10,108 nucleotides of DNA from Gammaproteobacteria bacterium (GCA_029882235.1 JAOULB010000048.1:1-10108), one strand, 5' to 3'. Shown: positions 1 through 7,542, numbered from the stretch's first letter. Notes: generated from the letters alone by a model not told the origin. Numbers and translations are program-made.

Positions 1-502
1 GACCACTCTGGGCAAAGTCATCGGTGGTGGCATGCCGGTTGGCGCCTTTGGTGGTAAAAAAGAAATCATGCAAAAAATTGCCCCACTGGGGCCGGTTTAT
101 CAGGCTGGAACCTTATCGGGCAATCCAGTTGCGATGGCGGCTGGATTGAAAACGCTTGAATTGATTAGTCAGCCCGGCTTTTATGAGCAACTAACTGCCA
201 AAACAACCCAGCTCGTCGAGGGTTTTGAAGCCAGGGCAAAGGCAACAGGTGTTGGTCTAACCAGTAATCAGGTCGGTGCCATGTTCGGCATCTTCTTTAC
301 CGATGCAGACTCAGTCAGTAATTTTGCGCAGGTGGGTGAATGTGATGTAGAACGGTTTAAAACGTTTTATCACGGCATGCTGGAACAGGGTGTGTATCTG
401 GCGCCGTCTGCCTATGAAGCGGGCTTTGTCTCAGCGGCCCACACCGATGAAGATATTAATAAAACCCTGGATGCCTCAGAGCAGGTAATGAAGACGCTTT
501 AA
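1..502 (+). CDS. hemL: Glutamate-1-semialdehyde 2,1-aminomutase, C-terminal part (5' end outside window)
   Basis: PLP enzyme that converts glutamate-1-semialdehyde to 5-aminolevulinate, the committed C5-pathway precursor of heme and other tetrapyrroles; cytoplasmic dimer. The frame is open from base 2 to the TAA at 500-502 and gives 166 residues, so the first in-frame ATG (base 32) is internal and not the start. The fragment opens with TTLGKVIGGGMPVGAFGG, in which the lysine at bases 14-16 is the Schiff-base lysine (Lys265 in E. coli HemL). It is followed by the family signatures GTLSGNPVAMAAGL and, near the end, GVYLAPSAYEAGFVSAAHT. The 161 residues after the lysine match the E. coli spacing, so the C-terminus is complete. 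The gene converges on the next one with 9 bp between stop codons, and no terminator hairpin is visible there. Only the N-terminal 60% is missing, through the window edge. Confidence 0.97.
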   Translation, partial: TTLGKVIGGGMPVGAFGGKKEIMQKIAPLGPVYQAGTLSGNPVAMAAGLKTLELISQPGFYEQLTAKTTQLVEGFEARAKATGVGLTSNQVGAMFGIFFTDADSVSNFAQVGECDVERFKTFYHGMLEQGVYLAPSAYEAGFVSAAHTDEDINKTLDASEQVMKTL

Positions 503-511
503 CGGCTGGGC

Positions 512-1090
512 CTAACTGGCTCGGGCACCTTCAGTACAGCTGGTTTGTGCCTGTTTGCTGATGCTGCGCAATGTTTTGTCATCTTTATAACCGGTAACCA
601 GACGGATCAGGCGCTCACAGCGAATGCCGAGTTTTGCATCGACATCGATATCTTCGGCGACCAGATAGCTAAACAGGTTGTCGGCGATGTCTTCAATCTG
701 CTGCACAATGGTGCGTTCATGAGGACGTCGGCCCGTACCCCACTCTTTTTCCAGAATCAGCTGTTCGATGTGTTCTGCGTCAAACTCGCATTTAAGAATA
801 TTGTCTTTCATGGAAAAGGGCGCGAGTGTTTCGTCTTTGAGGATATGGCGTACCGAGCGTAGCGGCCGAATCACTTTATCCCGCCATTTACTGGTACGCA
901 GGATCATCGCACGCCAGGCACTGGTAGAAACTGTACCGCGACCGGACTTGCCTAACCAGCAGGCAAACAACAGCATATTGATATCGGCACCATAGTCGTC
1001 CTGCAATTGCAGACAGAGTTCACTGATCTCCGGACGCTTGTACTCGGCAATCGAAAAATCCCAGAAGTCACTTTTTGGTAGCTCAAACAT
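512..1090 (-). CDS. TIGR02444/DUF2390 family protein, function unknown
   Basis: A 192-residue soluble protein. The N-terminus (FWDFSIAEYKRPEISELCLQLQDDYGADINMLLFACWLG) fits the TIGR02444 (DUF2390) family of small gammaproteobacterial proteins, recognised here by memory of the family pattern. No catalytic motif, signal peptide or membrane segment is seen; the protein is helical and charged, with a basic central part (TSKWRDKVIRPLRSVRHIL). The ATG at 1088-1090 has a strong purine-rich ribosome site just upstream (GGGAGAGGGAAG on the minus strand), which supports the start. It lies tail to tail with hemL and head to head with the DedA-fusion gene, 45 bp away, so it is a single-gene transcription unit. 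The family's biological role is unknown to me; I give no function. Confidence 0.85.
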   Translation of the reverse strand: MFELPKSDFWDFSIAEYKRPEISELCLQLQDDYGADINMLLFACWLGKSGRGTVSTSAWRAMILRTSKWRDKVIRPLRSVRHILKDETLAPFSMKDNILKCEFDAEHIEQLILEKEWGTGRRPHERTIVQQIEDIADNLFSYLVAEDIDVDAKLGIRCERLIRLVTGYKDDKTLRSISKQAQTSCTEGARAS

Positions 1091-1135
1091 TTTCTTCCCT
1101 CTCCCTGAATCTATTCTGCTTGCTTAGGCTAAGAT

Positions 1136-3115
1136 ATGACCATGACGTTGGACTTTTTACAATCCTTTCTGGACTGGTTAACCCATCACAGTGTCTGGTC
1201 AGGACTTATCATTTTCCTCATCGCGTTTAGCGAATCACTGGCACTGGTTGGACTCATCGTCCCCGGTGCCCTGCTCATGTTTGCCATCGGTACCCTGATC
1301 AGTACCGGGCATTTACCTTTTGTCAGTACCTGTCTGTGGGCTGTTGCCGGTGCTGTAATTGGCGACGGCACCAGTTACTGGCTCGGGAATTATTATCGGG
1401 ATAACCTGAAAAATCTATGGCCCCTGTCACGCCACCCACAAATTTTAGACCGTGGCAGTGAATATTTTAAACAACACGGCGGTAAAAGTATCTTTCTGGG
1501 CCGTTTTATTGGCCCGCTGCGTCCGATCATCCCGGCCATTGCCGGCATGAACAATATGCCCATTCCTCGATTTATGATCGTCAATATTATTTCAGGCTTT
1601 GCCTGGGCACCGCTTTATCTGTTACCGGGAATGGCTTTTGGTCTGTCCTTAACCGTTGCCAGCGAAGTTGCCGGGCGACTGGTGATGCTAAGCATTGTTT
1701 TAATTGTCCTGACACTTGTTTTTCTCTGGCTGAGTAAACGTATTTATAAAGCCACCTTACCACGCGTTGATAAGCTGTTTTTTAATCTGATGGACTGGAG
1801 CCACCGCCACCCCATTGCCGGGCAGGTCCCTGCTGCACTGATCAAACCCGAACACCCTGAAGTAAGAATCCTCAGCCTGCTGGCCTTGTTGCTACTGTTT
1901 GCATCCGCCATGCTCATAGGCATTAGTCAGCTGATGGGACCTGAAACAATATTCAGTCAGTTAGATAAACTGATTCATTTCAATCTACAAAGATTGCATA
2001 CGCCGGGCTTCAGCTCGTTTATGCAATACGTGCAGGGCTGGGCTTCTCCAGTTAATCTATCGATCACAGTCGCTTTATTTATTTTCTGGTATTGGTCACA
2101 GCATAATCGCCTTGTCATCGGGCATGTCGTCGCAGCATTATTAGTGCCCTGGTTATTAATTACTGCACTAAGCACTATTTTCCCACTTGATGATCGGACT
2201 TATGTTTTTCCTGCCTTACCCGTAACCGTTTCAATTTCTGTTTATGGCTTTATTGCAGTTGCACTGGCACGAGAATTACCACAAAAGCTACATCCACTGA
2301 TTTATGTGCCTGTTGCTGTCATTGTTTTTCTGATTAGTTTTGCGCAACTTTATCAACATCAATATTCTTTGTCTGATGTTGTTATTGGCGCCATGGTCGG
2401 TGCGATATGGCTGGCAATATTGGGCATTGCCTACCGTCGCCATGCACAACAGCCTTATATTAAAGCGAGATCAATAACGTTTATCATTGTCGTGATGTGT
2501 TTATCCATATTTGTGATTGCGCCCGGGCACAAGGAACAATCGACAATAATAAATTTTCAGCACATAAAAAATATATCAGCTCATGACTGGCTCAGTGAAC
2601 AATGGACTTCGATAGATCTGCATCGAAAAGATCTACGTTTTTTACAGCATCATCCATTGAATATTCAATTAGCAGGAAACCTTGACCGTATTTCAGCAAC
2701 ACTACAAAAAAATGGCTGGCGCGTACCACCAAGTGCTCGCGGCCTGGGTGTGTTGCAGTGGTTAAACCCGGCCCCTGAGCTGGAACGTCTGCCTGTGCTA
2801 CCTCATGTGCATGATGGTCAGTATGAAAAATTACGCATGGTCAAACACACTGGCAATAAAATCTATGTCATTCGTTTATGGCACACACGAGTTAAGATTT
2901 TAAACGGCAATCAGTCGCTGGATTTATGGGTTGGGAATGCCGGCGCACTAAAAAAATTCAACATAATGGGACTAAGCATGTTCAAAACCGATCATCAGTT
3001 TTATCAGGCCATGCAGCTTGTTAAAAACGATATCAATGAATCATTTGTTATTCAGCAGAAAATTTTACCTGAAGACAGGAATAAGAAGTTGTTATTAGCC
3101 TATCCGGCTAAATAA
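1136..3115 (+). CDS. DedA / PAP2-like / LssY C-terminal fusion membrane protein
   Basis: A 659-residue inner-membrane protein with three parts. Residues ~1-205 are DedA/SNARE-associated: F31-S-E33 followed by P43-G44, then G122-R123-F-I-G-P127-L-R129-P130 and AGM at 136-138, the hallmark re-entrant-loop residues of DedA flippases/scramblases for undecaprenyl phosphate or phospholipids. Residues ~240-435 align with the PAP2 phosphatase fold (several membrane helices), but the catalytic motifs look lost: PSGH is replaced by P362-V-T-V, the RP motif by D-D-R354-T, and the SRx5HxxxD motif by A403-Q404...Y410...D414. Residues ~475-640 match the LssY C-terminal domain (NIQLAGNLDRISATLQKNGW, LPVLPHVHDG, IRLWHTRVKI). 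This DedA-PAP2-LssY order is known in proteobacteria. The start at 1136 has an AGG 7 bp upstream; an in-frame ATG two codons later is an alternative. The 3' end overlaps the convergent Lon-domain gene by 8 bp. A role in lipid-carrier transport is inference. Confidence 0.9.
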   Translation: MTMTLDFLQSFLDWLTHHSVWSGLIIFLIAFSESLALVGLIVPGALLMFAIGTLISTGHLPFVSTCLWAVAGAVIGDGTSYWLGNYYRDNLKNLWPLSRHPQILDRGSEYFKQHGGKSIFLGRFIGPLRPIIPAIAGMNNMPIPRFMIVNIISGFAWAPLYLLPGMAFGLSLTVASEVAGRLVMLSIVLIVLTLVFLWLSKRIYKATLPRVDKLFFNLMDWSHRHPIAGQVPAALIKPEHPEVRILSLLALLLLFASAMLIGISQLMGPETIFSQLDKLIHFNLQRLHTPGFSSFMQYVQGWASPVNLSITVALFIFWYWSQHNRLVIGHVVAALLVPWLLITALSTIFPLDDRTYVFPALPVTVSISVYGFIAVALARELPQKLHPLIYVPVAVIVFLISFAQLYQHQYSLSDVVIGAMVGAIWLAILGIAYRRHAQQPYIKARSITFIIVVMCLSIFVIAPGHKEQSTIINFQHIKNISAHDWLSEQWTSIDLHRKDLRFLQHHPLNIQLAGNLDRISATLQKNGWRVPPSARGLGVLQWLNPAPELERLPVLPHVHDGQYEKLRMVKHTGNKIYVIRLWHTRVKILNGNQSLDLWVGNAGALKKFNIMGLSMFKTDHQFYQAMQLVKNDINESFVIQQKILPEDRNKKLLLAYPAK

Positions 3116-3124
3116 ACATTTTTT
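3095..3124 (+). terminator. Possible rho-independent terminator of the DedA-fusion gene
   Basis: TTAGCC (3095-3100), loop TATCC, GGCTAA (3106-3111) forms a perfect 6-bp stem that can be lengthened on the AT side with one bulged A. Six T residues follow at 3119-3124, 7 bases after the stem. The stem covers the last codons and stop of the DedA-fusion gene, and the T run lies inside the 3' end of the opposing gene. The short stem and the gap before the T run make it weak. The opposite strand has no T run, so it would act in the plus direction only. Confidence 0.35.
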
Positions 3125-3692
3125 CATCCAGACGTGTGCTTAGCTGCGATAAACGCTCATAGGGATTTTCTATTTTGAGGAAGTTCTGTTTTTCACACAG
3201 GTCGAGTGGCAATAACTCTATCAAACGCGAACTGACCCAGCCGGCATTATCAAAATGGGTCGGCATAGTCGTATAGGGGGGTTCCAGTTGATTAATAATC
3301 TGATGTAACAGATCAACCATCGGCTCAAATTCTTCATCAATACTGGCTTCATCTTCTTCTGGCAATAATTCAATTTCAGCAGTGATCAGCTGACTCGGTT
3401 CAACCTGCTGAGAGAGTATTTTAAAGCGTTGCTCGCCGCGTAATGTGATTCCAAGCAACCCATCCGGACGTTTATTCCAGTAACAGATATTCGTCAGTGT
3501 CCCAACATCATAAACTTCTGCTGCAGAACCGGTTTCAGAGCCCTCTTTGATCAAGATCACGCCAATACCCAGATTATTTTTCAAACAATTGCTGACCATA
3601 TCCAGATAACGTGGCTCAAAGATACGCAGGGGCAGGACACCGCCGGGGAATAGAACGGTATTTAGTGGAAACAGGGGTATTGTCAAACTCAT
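3108..3692 (-). CDS. Stand-alone Lon substrate-binding (LON N-terminal) domain protein
   Basis: A 194-residue cytoplasmic protein that is a LON N-terminal (PUA-like) domain throughout. The opening IPLFPLNTVLFPGGVLPLRIFEPRYLDMV is the classic start of this family, and the following GIGVILIKEGSETG and VGTLTNI strands are as expected. There is no AAA+ ATPase, no Ser-Lys protease dyad and no room for them, so it is not a Lon protease. Such single-domain proteins are widespread in proteobacteria and may bind substrates or peptides, but their role is not settled. The C-terminal half is acidic (LLPEEDEASIDEEFEPM). The stop (TAG) overlaps the end of the convergent DedA-fusion gene by 8 bp. It lies 79 bp downstream of ubiX on the same strand; a TTGACG box (minus strand, 3745-3750) lacks a good -10, so read-through from ubiX or its own promoter are both possible. 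Confidence 0.9.
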   Translation of the reverse strand: MSLTIPLFPLNTVLFPGGVLPLRIFEPRYLDMVSNCLKNNLGIGVILIKEGSETGSAAEVYDVGTLTNICYWNKRPDGLLGITLRGEQRFKILSQQVEPSQLITAEIELLPEEDEASIDEEFEPMVDLLHQIINQLEPPYTTMPTHFDNAGWVSSRLIELLPLDLCEKQNFLKIENPYERLSQLSTRLDEKMFI

Positions 3693-3771
3693 TTATTTAC
3701 CGCGATTGCTTTAAATCATCCTTTGAATATCTTAAGTTGTAGTCCGTCAACCCAGTGAATGCAAACCTGTA

Positions 3772-4395
3772 TTAGCCCTGTTCACCCCAGCGCGGTACAA
3801 GTGCATGCTCCAGATCAAGCTGATCCAGGATACGTGCGACAATAAAGTCGACTAATTCATTAACACTGGTGGGCTTATGGTAGAAACCAGGATTGGCTGG
3901 AAGAATGGTCACCCCAATTCGCGACAGTTTGAGCATATTCTCCAGGTGGATGGCCGATAGAGGGGTTTCTCGCGGCACCAGAATCAGCTTACGCTGTTCT
4001 TTGAGCATTACATCAGCCGCTCTTTCGATGAGATTATCACTGCTTCCCATCGCAATGCCGGCCAGCGTCCCGGTGGTACAGGGGCAGACCACCATCGCCC
4101 TGGCTCGATGCGAACCACTGGCCACGGGCGACATCCAGTCCTCACGAGAAAAAACCTGTAATAAGTTCTCATCGACCTGATAGTGCTGACAGAAAAATTT
4201 CTGCATCTCGGCTGGACGTGCAGGGATGTCCAGATCGGTTTCTGTCGCCAGCACCAATTGTGCGGCCTTTGATACGAGCAGATATACATTCTGCTCTGCG
4301 CGCAACAGACATTCCAGCAGACGCAAGCCATATGCCGAACCTGAGGCACCTGTCAGGGCGAGAATAATAGGCCGGTCTGAGAGTTCAGTTGTCAT
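3772..4395 (-). CDS. ubiX: Flavin prenyltransferase UbiX
   Basis: Joins dimethylallyl phosphate to FMN to give prenylated FMN, the cofactor of the UbiD decarboxylase in ubiquinone synthesis; cytoplasmic, normally a dodecamer. The 207 residues are the usual length. Family marks in order: the flavin-binding TGASGS loop at residues 15-20, SPVASGSHR near residue 90, CPCTTGTLAGIAMGSSDNL with ERAADVMLKE, the LVPRETPLS stretch, and ILPANPGFYHKP near the C-terminus. The ATG (4393-4395) lies 2 bp after the mpl stop and has a GCAGG ribosome site inside the mpl 3' end, so the two genes are probably translationally coupled. An mpl-ubiX pair is also known in Pseudomonas. The physiological partner ubiD is not in this window. 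Confidence 0.96.
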   Translation of the reverse strand: MTTELSDRPIILALTGASGSAYGLRLLECLLRAEQNVYLLVSKAAQLVLATETDLDIPARPAEMQKFFCQHYQVDENLLQVFSREDWMSPVASGSHRARAMVVCPCTTGTLAGIAMGSSDNLIERAADVMLKEQRKLILVPRETPLSAIHLENMLKLSRIGVTILPANPGFYHKPTSVNELVDFIVARILDQLDLEHALVPRWGEQG

Positions 4396-4397
4396 GT

Positions 4398-5756
4398 TTA
4401 AACCTGCTTTAATGCCTGTAACAGGCGCTCATGGATATTATCGAAGCCCCCATTGCTCATCACCAGGATATGATCGCCAGGTTGACTCTGTTTAATCACT
4501 GCATCAATCAATTTCTGCACATCATTAAAAATCCAGGCACTGTCGGGTCTCTGTTCGCTCACCTTTTCTGCCTGTCCTTCGACATTGTCCGCCTGATAAA
4601 TAAAAACATAGTCCGCCTCTTTGAGTGATGGAGCCAGCGTATCGGCATGCACGCCCATGCGCATAGTGTTTGAACGCGGTTCCAGTACGGCAAGGATACG
4701 CTCCTGTCCGACCTGTTTGCGCAAACCCGCCACCGTCAGACTAATTGCAGTCGGATGATGGGCAAAGTCATCATAGACCGTGATCTCATTTTCCCTGCCA
4801 CGTAATTCCATGCGTCGACGAATACCCTTGAATCCGGACAGGCTCTCAATTGCATGCTCAGGACTAATCCCGGCATGGCGTGCCGCAGCAATGGCTGCCA
4901 GGGCATTATTCTTATTGTGTTCGCCAATCAATGGCCAGTTCACCTGCCCAAGGGTTTGCCCATCCAGCATGACATCAAAACAACTGGCATCGGCATTAAT
5001 ATTCTTTGCCGTCCAGCCTTCAGTCTGGCCCGCGAAACTCTCAACCGGTGTCCAGCAACCGCGTTCAAGCACATCGGCAATGGCTTCATCATTATCGGGC
5101 GCAATAATCAAACCCGTGCCGGGCACGGTTCTGACCAGATGGTGAAACTGTGTTTTGATGGCTTCCAGGTCGGCAAAGATATCGGCGTGATCAAATTCGA
5201 GGTTATTGAGAATAGCCGTGCGTGGATGATAGTGAACAAACTTGGAGCGTTTATCAAAAAAGGCGGTATCGTATTCATCTGCCTCGACAACAAAAAAGGG
5301 CGTCTCACCCAGGCGCGCTGAGACACCAAAATTATTCGGCACCCCTCCGATTAAAAACCCGGGGGCCAGGCCATTGGCTTCCAGCAACCAGGCGAGGATG
5401 CTGGAGGTACTGGTCTTGCCATGGGTCCCCGCTACAGCCAGAACCCAGCGTTGCTGCAGAACATGTTCAGCCAGCCATTGTGGTCCTGAGGTGTAGGGTA
5501 ATCCTTTATCCAGCACATATTCGACCGCTGGATTACCACGTGACATAGCATTGCCAATCACGACACAGTCTGGAGCAGGATCGAGATGCGCAGGATCATA
5601 ACCTTCCTGTAAACGAATGCCCTGCTCTTCTAACTGTGTACTCATCGGTGGATAAACATTGGCATCGGATCCACTCACCTCATGACCCAGTGCACGCGCC
5701 AACAAGGCAACACCCCCCATAAAAGTTCCACAAATACCAAGAATATGAATATGCAT
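4398..5756 (-). CDS. mpl: UDP-N-acetylmuramate:L-alanyl-gamma-D-glutamyl-meso-diaminopimelate ligase
   Basis: Peptidoglycan-recycling ligase: attaches the recovered tripeptide L-Ala-D-Glu-mesoDAP to UDP-MurNAc using ATP, in the cytoplasm. The 452 residues match the Mpl length and the Mur ligase three-domain layout. The N-terminal UDP-binding domain begins HIHILGICGTFMGGVA and carries the Mpl-typical SGSDANVYPPMSTQLE. The central domain has the P-loop G110-T-H-G-K-T-S-T (usually ..KTTT) and FFVVEADEYDTAFFDKRSKF with NNLEFDHADIF. The C-terminal domain has YDDFAHHPTAI and VLEPRSNTMRMG. MurC would be the nearest alternative, but SGSDANVYPPM and EYDTAFFDKRSKF are Mpl features. The ATG (5754-5756) directly follows the TAA of the upstream membrane-protein gene with no gap, with a GGCGGGA ribosome site within that gene's last codons. 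Middle gene of the membrane protein-mpl-ubiX block. Confidence 0.97.
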   Translation of the reverse strand: MHIHILGICGTFMGGVALLARALGHEVSGSDANVYPPMSTQLEEQGIRLQEGYDPAHLDPAPDCVVIGNAMSRGNPAVEYVLDKGLPYTSGPQWLAEHVLQQRWVLAVAGTHGKTSTSSILAWLLEANGLAPGFLIGGVPNNFGVSARLGETPFFVVEADEYDTAFFDKRSKFVHYHPRTAILNNLEFDHADIFADLEAIKTQFHHLVRTVPGTGLIIAPDNDEAIADVLERGCWTPVESFAGQTEGWTAKNINADASCFDVMLDGQTLGQVNWPLIGEHNKNNALAAIAAARHAGISPEHAIESLSGFKGIRRRMELRGRENEITVYDDFAHHPTAISLTVAGLRKQVGQERILAVLEPRSNTMRMGVHADTLAPSLKEADYVFIYQADNVEGQAEKVSEQRPDSAWIFNDVQKLIDAVIKQSQPGDHILVMSNGGFDNIHERLLQALKQV

Positions 5757-6263
5757 TTATCCCGCCTGCGGTAATAACAAATTAACCACTGAAAAACTCA
5801 ACATAACATAGCCGATGGCCAGTACTGATGCTGGAAAAATATTAATCTCAAGAGCATGTCGAAATATATGTGTAATAATTATCAGGCTCCAGAAATTAAA
5901 AGCCAGCAAAAAAAACCCGAATATTGATGATTCACTCATGAAATAAAGATTGATTGCCAACATGGGTAACAGAATGCAGGTCACAACCACACTACTCCCC
6001 ATTAAAGCGATCAGGGTTTGCTGTGTACGAGGAGCATGTCCAAGAATACGCAAGAGCAACAATACGACAATGATATTTGTTGCTGTATTGACAAAAACAA
6101 CTAACATTGCATCTGCAAGTGGTGTGCGACTAATAATGACGATAACATCGATAAGCAGACTGGCAAGCAGCACGAGGACAAACAGTGCAGTGGATGCAGG
6201 CGTATCCTGAGGTCCTCGTCGCAATAAACAGATATCAAGAAATAATTGAAAAAGTGGAATCAA
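5757..6263 (-). CDS. Conserved-looking five-TM inner-membrane protein, function unknown
   Basis: I do not recognise an established function. The 168 residues are very hydrophobic, with about five predicted membrane segments (roughly 24-45, 50-73, 83-108, 112-133, 143-164) and a short N-terminal cytoplasmic-type segment containing LFLDICLLRRGPQDTPAS, which resembles the opening of uncharacterised gammaproteobacterial membrane proteins. The overall five-helix plan recalls Yip1-type proteins, but this is only an impression. The reading frame starts at TTG (6261-6263); no in-frame ATG occurs before residue 53, in the second membrane segment, and a start there would remove TM1 and the conserved-looking N-terminus, so TTG is the best start. 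The ribosome site is poor. It is the first gene of the block, abutting mpl with no gap, which suggests coexpression with cell-wall recycling and ubiquinone genes. Confidence 0.75.
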   Translation of the reverse strand: MIPLFQLFLDICLLRRGPQDTPASTALFVLVLLASLLIDVIVIISRTPLADAMLVVFVNTATNIIVVLLLLRILGHAPRTQQTLIALMGSSVVVTCILLPMLAINLYFMSESSIFGFFLLAFNFWSLIIITHIFRHALEINIFPASVLAIGYVMLSFSVVNLLLPQAG

Positions 6264-6322
6264 CTCTACTTGCTCATTTTAATTTTTTATTATCATTGTA
6301 ATCATTCTTGTAATTAGAGATT

Positions 6323-6350
6323 ATCATAGTGGTCATCTCGTTTAAATCAA
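6323..6350 (-). promoter_or_regulatory. Probable sigma70 promoter for the membrane protein-mpl-ubiX block
   Basis: On the minus strand TTGATT (6345-6350) and TATGAT (6323-6328) are separated by 16 bp, with 4/6 and 5/6 matches to the sigma70 consensus. They lie about 60 bp upstream of the TTG start in the 103-bp AT-rich divergent region shared with rnd. A weaker plus-strand pair for rnd, TTGTAA (6296-6301) and GATTAT (6319-6324) with 17 bp between, overlaps this -10, so the two could compete. Found by eye only. Confidence 0.45.
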
Positions 6351-6366
6351 AGATAAATTTATATTC

Positions 6367-7542
6367 ATGTCAAATTCAGTAAATCAAAATGACTTTCGCT
6401 TCATCGACACAGCCGATGCCTTATTAAAATTTTGTAATGAAATCGCTAGCGCAAATGAGCTGGCAATTGATACAGAGTTTATTCGCGAAAAATCATATTA
6501 CTCACAACTATGTTTAATACAGATTGCCAGCCATGAACATATTGCCTGTATCGATCCGCTTGCTGTTGCAGATATCGGCCCCTTACTGGATATTCTTTAT
6601 GACAGCAGTAAAACAAAAATTCTGCATGCGGCACGCCAGGATCTGGAAATATTTTTCAATTTACGTGAAGACATTCCCAAACCTATTTTCGATACACAGA
6701 TCGCTGCGACTGTACTGGGTTATGGCGATCAAATTGGCTATAGCAAACTGGTTGAAGAATTTCTTGATATTCATGTTGAAAAGGGCCATGCCCGCACTGA
6801 CTGGAGTCAGCGCCCGCTATCCAAAGAGCAGTTAAACTACGCAGCTAATGATGTACGTTATCTGATTCAGATATATCCAATGATCAAACAACGCCTTGAT
6901 GAGCTTGGACGCAGTGACTGGCCTGATGAGGATTTCCAGGCACTTTGCAGTCCCGATCTATATCGAATTAATTCCGAAACCATCTGGCAACGCATAAGTG
7001 GCCACCAACGTCTTAAGGGAAACAAGCTGGCGATATTGCAACGGCTGGCCGCCTGGCGTGAAGAGCTGGCGGTAACACAGAACCGGCCACGTAAATGGAT
7101 CTTAGCGGATGATGTCATGGTTGCTCTAACACAACAGGCACCCAGTTCTGTGGCGCAATTAAAAACTCTACGTGGTTTAGCTCCTCGAGTGCTGGAAAAA
7201 TATGGGCAAGATATATTAGATATGATCGAACAGGCAAAACAACTACCCAAAGATCAATGGCCCTGCAAAGATAAACTCCAGCGTCCGAGCAGTCAACAGG
7301 AAGCCCTTACCGATGGCCTGATGAGCCTGTTAAAAATACGAGCTGCAGAAAATAGTATTACCGCATCAGCTTTGGCTAACCGCAAAGATATCGAGCAACT
7401 GGTCATGGGTGAACAGGATCTCCCTTTGCTGCATGGCTGGCGGGCACAACTCGTTGGCAATGATCTGGTCAAAATGCTCAAGGGTGAACTTAAGCTGCAG
7501 GTCATCAGTGGAAAGTTAACTGTACTCAACAGTGATGATTAA
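6367..7542 (+). CDS. rnd: Ribonuclease D
   Basis: 3'-5' exoribonuclease that trims the 3' ends of tRNA precursors and other small structured RNAs; cytoplasmic, metal-dependent. The 391 residues are close to the usual length. The DEDDy exonuclease domain spans ~10-175: Exo I D35-T-E37-F, Exo II with D92 in HAARQDLEIF, D109 in FDTQIAA, and Exo III Y158-A-A-N-D162. All catalytic positions are present. An HRDC domain follows at ~205-290 (RLAAWREELAVTQNRPRKWILADD, LKTLRGLAPRVLEKYG), with a second, more diverged helical repeat towards the C-terminus (~310-380), as in E. coli RNase D. The ATG at 6367 has no clear Shine-Dalgarno sequence in an AT-rich leader. It is divergent from the mpl block and lies 39 bp before the cardiolipin synthase gene, so the two may be cotranscribed. 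Confidence 0.96.
   Translation: MSNSVNQNDFRFIDTADALLKFCNEIASANELAIDTEFIREKSYYSQLCLIQIASHEHIACIDPLAVADIGPLLDILYDSSKTKILHAARQDLEIFFNLREDIPKPIFDTQIAATVLGYGDQIGYSKLVEEFLDIHVEKGHARTDWSQRPLSKEQLNYAANDVRYLIQIYPMIKQRLDELGRSDWPDEDFQALCSPDLYRINSETIWQRISGHQRLKGNKLAILQRLAAWREELAVTQNRPRKWILADDVMVALTQQAPSSVAQLKTLRGLAPRVLEKYGQDILDMIEQAKQLPKDQWPCKDKLQRPSSQQEALTDGLMSLLKIRAAENSITASALANRKDIEQLVMGEQDLPLLHGWRAQLVGNDLVKMLKGELKLQVISGKLTVLNSDD

Noticed and set aside
32..34. ATG at base 32 as the start of the first gene
   Set aside because: The frame is open upstream to the window edge and encodes the conserved HemL PLP-lysine motif before this ATG, so it is internal.
545..995. Plus-strand open frames opposite the TIGR02444-like gene
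   Set aside because: They are antisense shadows; the minus-strand frame has a family match and a good ribosome site, while these show no recognisable protein features.
5064..5440. Mpl P-loop GTHGKTST instead of the common GTHGKTTT as a defect
   Set aside because: The Lys and first Thr that contact ATP are kept and Ser for Thr is conservative; the rest of the Mur ligase motifs are intact.
4780..5548. Several plus-strand open frames opposite mpl, up to 155 codons
   Set aside because: They lie wholly within a complete, recognisable Mpl ligase on the other strand, overlap one another in different frames and resemble no protein family.
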